Shown here: one piece after another, positions 32,417-35,136 of the stretch
How the letters are laid out: every line of letters begins with the position of its first letter
Position numbering within the stretch: the first letter of the stretch is position 1
Assembly (NCBI RefSeq): GCF_010998615.1
Contig: NZ_JAAEAH010000096.1
Coordinates: 1 to 35,136 of the forward strand
Direction of reading: 5' to 3'
Source of the DNA: Myxococcus sp. CA023
Lineage (GTDB): Bacteria > Myxococcota > Myxococcia > Myxococcales > Myxococcaceae
DNA: 35,136 bases
Notes under the pieces: model-generated
What the model was told of the DNA's origin: nothing
Seen by the model: only the letters and a program-made list of their open reading frames with translations
Database searches by the model: none
Translations under genes and position numbers: made by a program

Positions 32417-33397
32417 GTGGAAGCCTCGTCCCCCCAGGCCTGCCCCCGCTGCCACTCACCTCGCGCCGCCGGGCCGGAGTGCCCCCGCTGCGGCATCATC
32501 TACGCCAAAGCGGAGGCCCGGGCGGCGCGGCAGCGCGAGGAAGCCCCCACAGTGGCGCCCGAGGAGCCACGGCCGCTCGTCGACCCCGCATGGCTGGCGA
32601 CGCCCGACCTGCGCCCGGACGTGCTGCCACCGGAGACACCCGCCTGGGACGGCGACGCCGAGGGGGCCGCGTTCGAGCACCGCCTGCGCACCTGGGCCAT
32701 CCCCGTGGCACTCCTGGTGTCCTACATGGCGCTGAGCGGCAACTTCAGCGCCTTCGCGGCCCGGCTCATCACCATGCCGTTCCATGAGCTGGGCCACGCC
32801 ATGACGGCCTGGTTCTGCGGCCGGTCCGCGTTCCCCACGCTGTGGAAGACGGCCATCTTCGGCCGCTCCTATGTCCTCGCGCTGATGCTCGCCGCGGCGC
32901 TGGGCGCGTGGGCGTGGTGGGGGTGGAGGCGCCGTCAGTGGCTGTGGGTGGCCTGCGGCGCCAGCCTGCTGGCGCTTCAAGCCGTGGGCACGCTGCTGCT
33001 GTCGCCGCAGACGGTGGACATGCTCATCACCTTCAACGGCGATGGCGGGATGATGGTGCTGGGCACGGTGATGATGCTGACCATCTACGCCCCGGCGGGC
33101 AGCTACCTCCACAAGCAGGCCCTGCGCTGGGGCTTCCTGGGGCTCGGTGCGCTGTCGCTCGTGGACGGCCTCCTCACGTGGTGGAAGTCGAAGAAGGACT
33201 TCAACGCCATCCCCTTCGGAAGGATGGAAGGCGTGGGCCTGAGCGACGCCAGCAAGCTGGTGGGGATGCCCCACAACTGGGGCGAGCACCAGCTCATCGG
33301 CAGGTACCTGACGGTGGCCACCGTGTGCTTCGCGGTGGTCGCCGGGGTGTACGTGGTGCAGTTCGTGCGAGGCCGAGCCCGGCTCGCCGTGCGCTGA
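32417..33397 (+). CDS. Zinc-ribbon membrane protein with HExxH motif (M50-like)
   Basis: A 326-aa protein with two parts. Residues 9-26 form a zinc ribbon, CPRCHSP plus CPRCGI (two C-x2-C pairs). After an acidic, Pro-rich linker (about 40-85) come several membrane helices, and in the first of them lies PFHELGHAMTAWF, an HExxH zinc-protease motif (His123, Glu124, His127). The layout resembles intramembrane site-2 type peptidases (M50), but I do not see the second, distal Asp motif (LDG-like) clearly; an Asp in SLVDGLLTWWK (about residue 255) is a candidate. The GTG at 32417 has TAGAGT at 32402-32407 nine nt upstream and no Shine-Dalgarno. The function may be regulated proteolysis or a non-proteolytic metal-binding role. 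Confidence 0.8.
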   Translation: MEASSPQACPRCHSPRAAGPECPRCGIIYAKAEARAARQREEAPTVAPEEPRPLVDPAWLATPDLRPDVLPPETPAWDGDAEGAAFEHRLRTWAIPVALLVSYMALSGNFSAFAARLITMPFHELGHAMTAWFCGRSAFPTLWKTAIFGRSYVLALMLAAALGAWAWWGWRRRQWLWVACGASLLALQAVGTLLLSPQTVDMLITFNGDGGMMVLGTVMMLTIYAPAGSYLHKQALRWGFLGLGALSLVDGLLTWWKSKKDFNAIPFGRMEGVGLSDASKLVGMPHNWGEHQLIGRYLTVATVCFAVVAGVYVVQFVRGRARLAVR

Positions 33398-33417
33398 GTC
33401 CCCGCGCGGCGGACACG

Positions 33418-34953
33418 TCACGCCACGTCGCCGAATGGCCACACGAAGCCAGGGTGGCGCACCACCTCCGGCGTCCTCACGCCCTTCCAGCGCAGCGACT
33501 CTCCCGGCCGCAGCACCAGGGGCCTGGGAGCGTCCTTCATCGTCCGCCGAACCTCGGCGAGCCGCTCCGGATAGGGGTCCGCGTCCGGGTTCTCATCCAG
33601 GTGACTGGCGCCGCTCACGGGTTCGCCGGGGTAGCCCGCGTAGCGAGGCCCCATGCCCTCGCGCCAGTACCAGGGCGCCCCGCCATCCGCGCAGGGCACC
33701 ACGTAGCGCGCGCCCAGCAAGGCGCCATAGCGCAGCGCCTCCTCTGGCCCGGCCATGAGCCGCTGCGGCGCCTTCAGCATGGCGCGGGGGACGTTGACCA
33801 GGAACGCCTCCAGCGTGGTGAAGCCAAAGAAGATGGGCGCCAGCCGGAAGCCGCGGACGCCGCAGAAGAGCACGTCCACTGGCGCCTCGCGGCGCACGCG
33901 CCGGCACACCGCCGCCATGTCTCCGCGCACGTCGTGCCCCGAGTCCGCGAAGAACGCCGCGGAGAAGCCGGGCGCCCGCACCAGCCACGCGTTGCCCTCA
34001 TTGAAGAGGTCCGGGTACGGGCCTTCTCCATCCGTGGGCTGCTCGCCGTAGAACGGCAGCGCGCGCACGGTGACGTCACCCACCTGCCGGGACTCGCCCC
34101 AGCGCAAGGGCTCCACGCGCGTGAAGCCCAACTGCGCCAGCCGGAGGGCACAGTCCGTGGAGAAGAGACTCTCACGCGCCACCGCCGGCACGAAGATGCG
34201 CGTGTCGCGAGGCAACTGCAGCAACGAGCCCAGGTGGAAGTGGTCCCCATGTGAATGGGTAATGACCACCGCGTCCACGCGTCCCACGTCGCGGGGCTGC
34301 ATCGGCGGATAGCCCGGCGCGTCCACCGCGCCCTCGGGCCGGAAGTACGGGTCCACCAGCACGCGCCCCTCGCGGCCCGCGACCAGCACCGTGTTGTGCC
34401 CCACGAAGAGCGCGCCGGGCGAGGGCACCTCCACGGGCGCCTCATGGCGCACGAGCCAGCCCGCCTGCCCCAGGTCCGCCACCAACTCCGCCAGCACGGG
34501 CAGCGCCGCGAAGGCCCGAAGCTCCGCGCGCGTGGCGCCGCGCGCGAGCGCCGCGAAGAAGTCCGCCACGGCGGGCCACTCGGACGCACGCACGGGTACA
34601 TCCAGGCCCAGTTCCTCCTGGCGAAGGTGCAGCACGCGCGGCCGGTGTCGCGTAGCCACCGGGAACAGCACGTCGGGACGCAACACGCGTCGGCCCATGC
34701 GCCGCTGCTTGCCCACGCACAGCGCGGCATAGCGTGGGGTGTCTTCCAGCCAACGCACCAGCGCCTCCGCATCGTGCAGCGCGCCCTCGCGCCCCAGCGT
34801 GGCGACGTGCCGCTTCAGTGGGAGAAAGGCCCGGCGGACAGGACGCGCGGTGGGGCCTTGGATGCTACAGCCCAGGTCCGCGTGGTGGTCGTCCTCCGTC
34901 CGGGCCGAGGCAAGCACAGCCAGACTGACGCCCCGGTTCAGGGTGAATCGCAT
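33418..34953 (-). CDS. MBL-fold metallo-hydrolase with an N-terminal extension
   Basis: A 511-aa protein. The C-terminal two thirds are a metallo-beta-lactamase fold: THSHGDHFHLGSLL near residue 231 is the HxHxDH metal site, with FADSGHD (about 343-349) supplying a further Asp/His ligand. The substrate could be a lactone, phosphoester or other; UlaG-like and GloB-like members share this core. The first 170 residues are not MBL. They are helical, Arg-rich and end in an ALPVLAELVADLGQAGWLV segment that looks like a winged-helix or partner-binding domain. ATG 34953 is taken as start (GTG 34971 is possible), without a clear ribosome site. It converges on the zinc-ribbon gene, 20 bp away. Confidence 0.88.
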   Translation of the reverse strand: MRFTLNRGVSLAVLASARTEDDHHADLGCSIQGPTARPVRRAFLPLKRHVATLGREGALHDAEALVRWLEDTPRYAALCVGKQRRMGRRVLRPDVLFPVATRHRPRVLHLRQEELGLDVPVRASEWPAVADFFAALARGATRAELRAFAALPVLAELVADLGQAGWLVRHEAPVEVPSPGALFVGHNTVLVAGREGRVLVDPYFRPEGAVDAPGYPPMQPRDVGRVDAVVITHSHGDHFHLGSLLQLPRDTRIFVPAVARESLFSTDCALRLAQLGFTRVEPLRWGESRQVGDVTVRALPFYGEQPTDGEGPYPDLFNEGNAWLVRAPGFSAAFFADSGHDVRGDMAAVCRRVRREAPVDVLFCGVRGFRLAPIFFGFTTLEAFLVNVPRAMLKAPQRLMAGPEEALRYGALLGARYVVPCADGGAPWYWREGMGPRYAGYPGEPVSGASHLDENPDADPYPERLAEVRRTMKDAPRPLVLRPGESLRWKGVRTPEVVRHPGFVWPFGDVA

Positions 34954-35048
34954 GACGGCGGATGTTGCCACGCGTCACGCGCGGTGCGGCGTTTCTCCAA
35001 CGTTCGGGCGAGCGGGCGGCCCGTCCCCCTCACCCGACGGCCCAGGTT

Positions 35049-35077
35049 GTGACAGGAGCGAGGAAGGCCGGTACCCT
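35049..35077 (+). promoter_or_regulatory. Promoter candidate for the truncated gene at the contig end
   Basis: GTGACA (35049-35054, 5 of 6 matches to TTGACA) is followed by a 17-nt spacer and TACCCT (35072-35077, TAnnnT). The ATG at 35087 lies 9 nt later, so the transcript would have almost no leader. Confidence 0.38.
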
Positions 35078-35086
35078 TGCCTTCGA

Positions 35087-35119
35087 ATGTCATTGTCAGC
35101 CCCCTCGCTCCCCCCGGAG
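35087..35119 (+). CDS. Start of a truncated gene, unknown
   Basis: An open frame starts at ATG 35087 and runs to the contig end; its first eleven codons read MSLSAPSLPPE before the sequence enters the adapter remnant at 35120. A promoter-like pair precedes it and no Shine-Dalgarno is seen. Too short to name; included as a probable partial gene. Confidence 0.35.
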
Positions 35120-35136
35120 CTGTCTCTTATACACCT
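35120..35136 (+). other. Nextera/Tn5 mosaic-end remnant (assembly artefact)
   Basis: The last 17 bases, CTGTCTCTTATACACCT, match the 19-bp Tn5 mosaic end used in Nextera libraries, lacking two internal bases. This is sequencing adapter, not genomic DNA, and marks the end of a draft contig. Confidence 0.93.

Overview
The window is about 35 kb of very GC-rich DNA with dense coding, strong G/C third-codon bias, tiny intergenic gaps and frequent GTG starts. Together with a gene repertoire of multi-PAS histidine kinases, Cys-rich lipoproteins, osmoregulated glucan genes and many lineage-specific hypotheticals, this points to a myxobacterium (Myxococcota, Myxococcus-like). That assignment is inferred from style and protein similarity as I know it, not from a search. 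The right end carries a Nextera/Tn5 mosaic-end remnant, so the window is the end of a draft contig. I see no tRNA, rRNA, CRISPR array, insertion sequence or phage genes.

Layout. 1-4.4 kb: an osmoregulated periplasmic glucan operon, opgG - unknown 167-aa protein - opgH. 4.4-6.6 kb: a convergent M18 aminopeptidase and a 2-oxoglutarate/Fe(II) oxygenase-like protein. 6.7-9.1 kb: an unknown protein, a short acyl-CoA dehydrogenase homologue and a Cys-rich lipoprotein. 9.2-10.7 kb: a SET-domain methyltransferase with a histone H1-like tail, a DUF423 membrane protein and a coiled-coil protein. 10.8-14.1 kb: a PfkB sugar kinase, a Mug-type DNA glycosylase, a GAF protein and a CysQ-like phosphatase. 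14.1-17.3 kb: a three-PAS/GAF histidine kinase and a GNAT acetyltransferase. 17.3-20.7 kb: an uncharacterised two-gene unit of a large unknown protein and a c-type haem lipoprotein. 20.9-24.1 kb: a serine hydrolase with a C-terminal TPR region, and glnS. 24.3-27.7 kb: a GT4 glycosyltransferase, an alpha/beta hydrolase, an aminoacyl-tRNA-protein transferase and a small unknown protein. 27.8-32.3 kb: a GT2 glycosyltransferase coupled to a PLP fold-III decarboxylase, facing an ATP-grasp ligase and a methyltransferase-like protein. 32.4-35.1 kb: a zinc-ribbon/HExxH membrane protein, an MBL-fold hydrolase and the first codons of a truncated gene.

How the genes work together. The clearest functional unit is opgG/opgH. 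The GT4, GT2, PLP-decarboxylase, ATP-grasp and methyltransferase genes may form a loose set making a cell-surface glycan or a small amino-acid-derived product, but this is inference from proximity. The haem lipoprotein and its 573-aa partner look like a dedicated redox pair. The other genes are mostly single housekeeping or accessory genes.

Architecture. Convergent pairs are packed so tightly that three overlap at their 3' ends, and other convergent pairs share a hairpin terminator. Several genes lack a Shine-Dalgarno sequence and instead carry a TAnnnT hexamer 6-10 nt before the start codon, which suggests leaderless or nearly leaderless transcripts. The most unusual items are the SET protein with its basic tail, the haem-lipoprotein pair, the extra gene inside the opgGH operon and the decarboxylase/ATP-grasp cluster.
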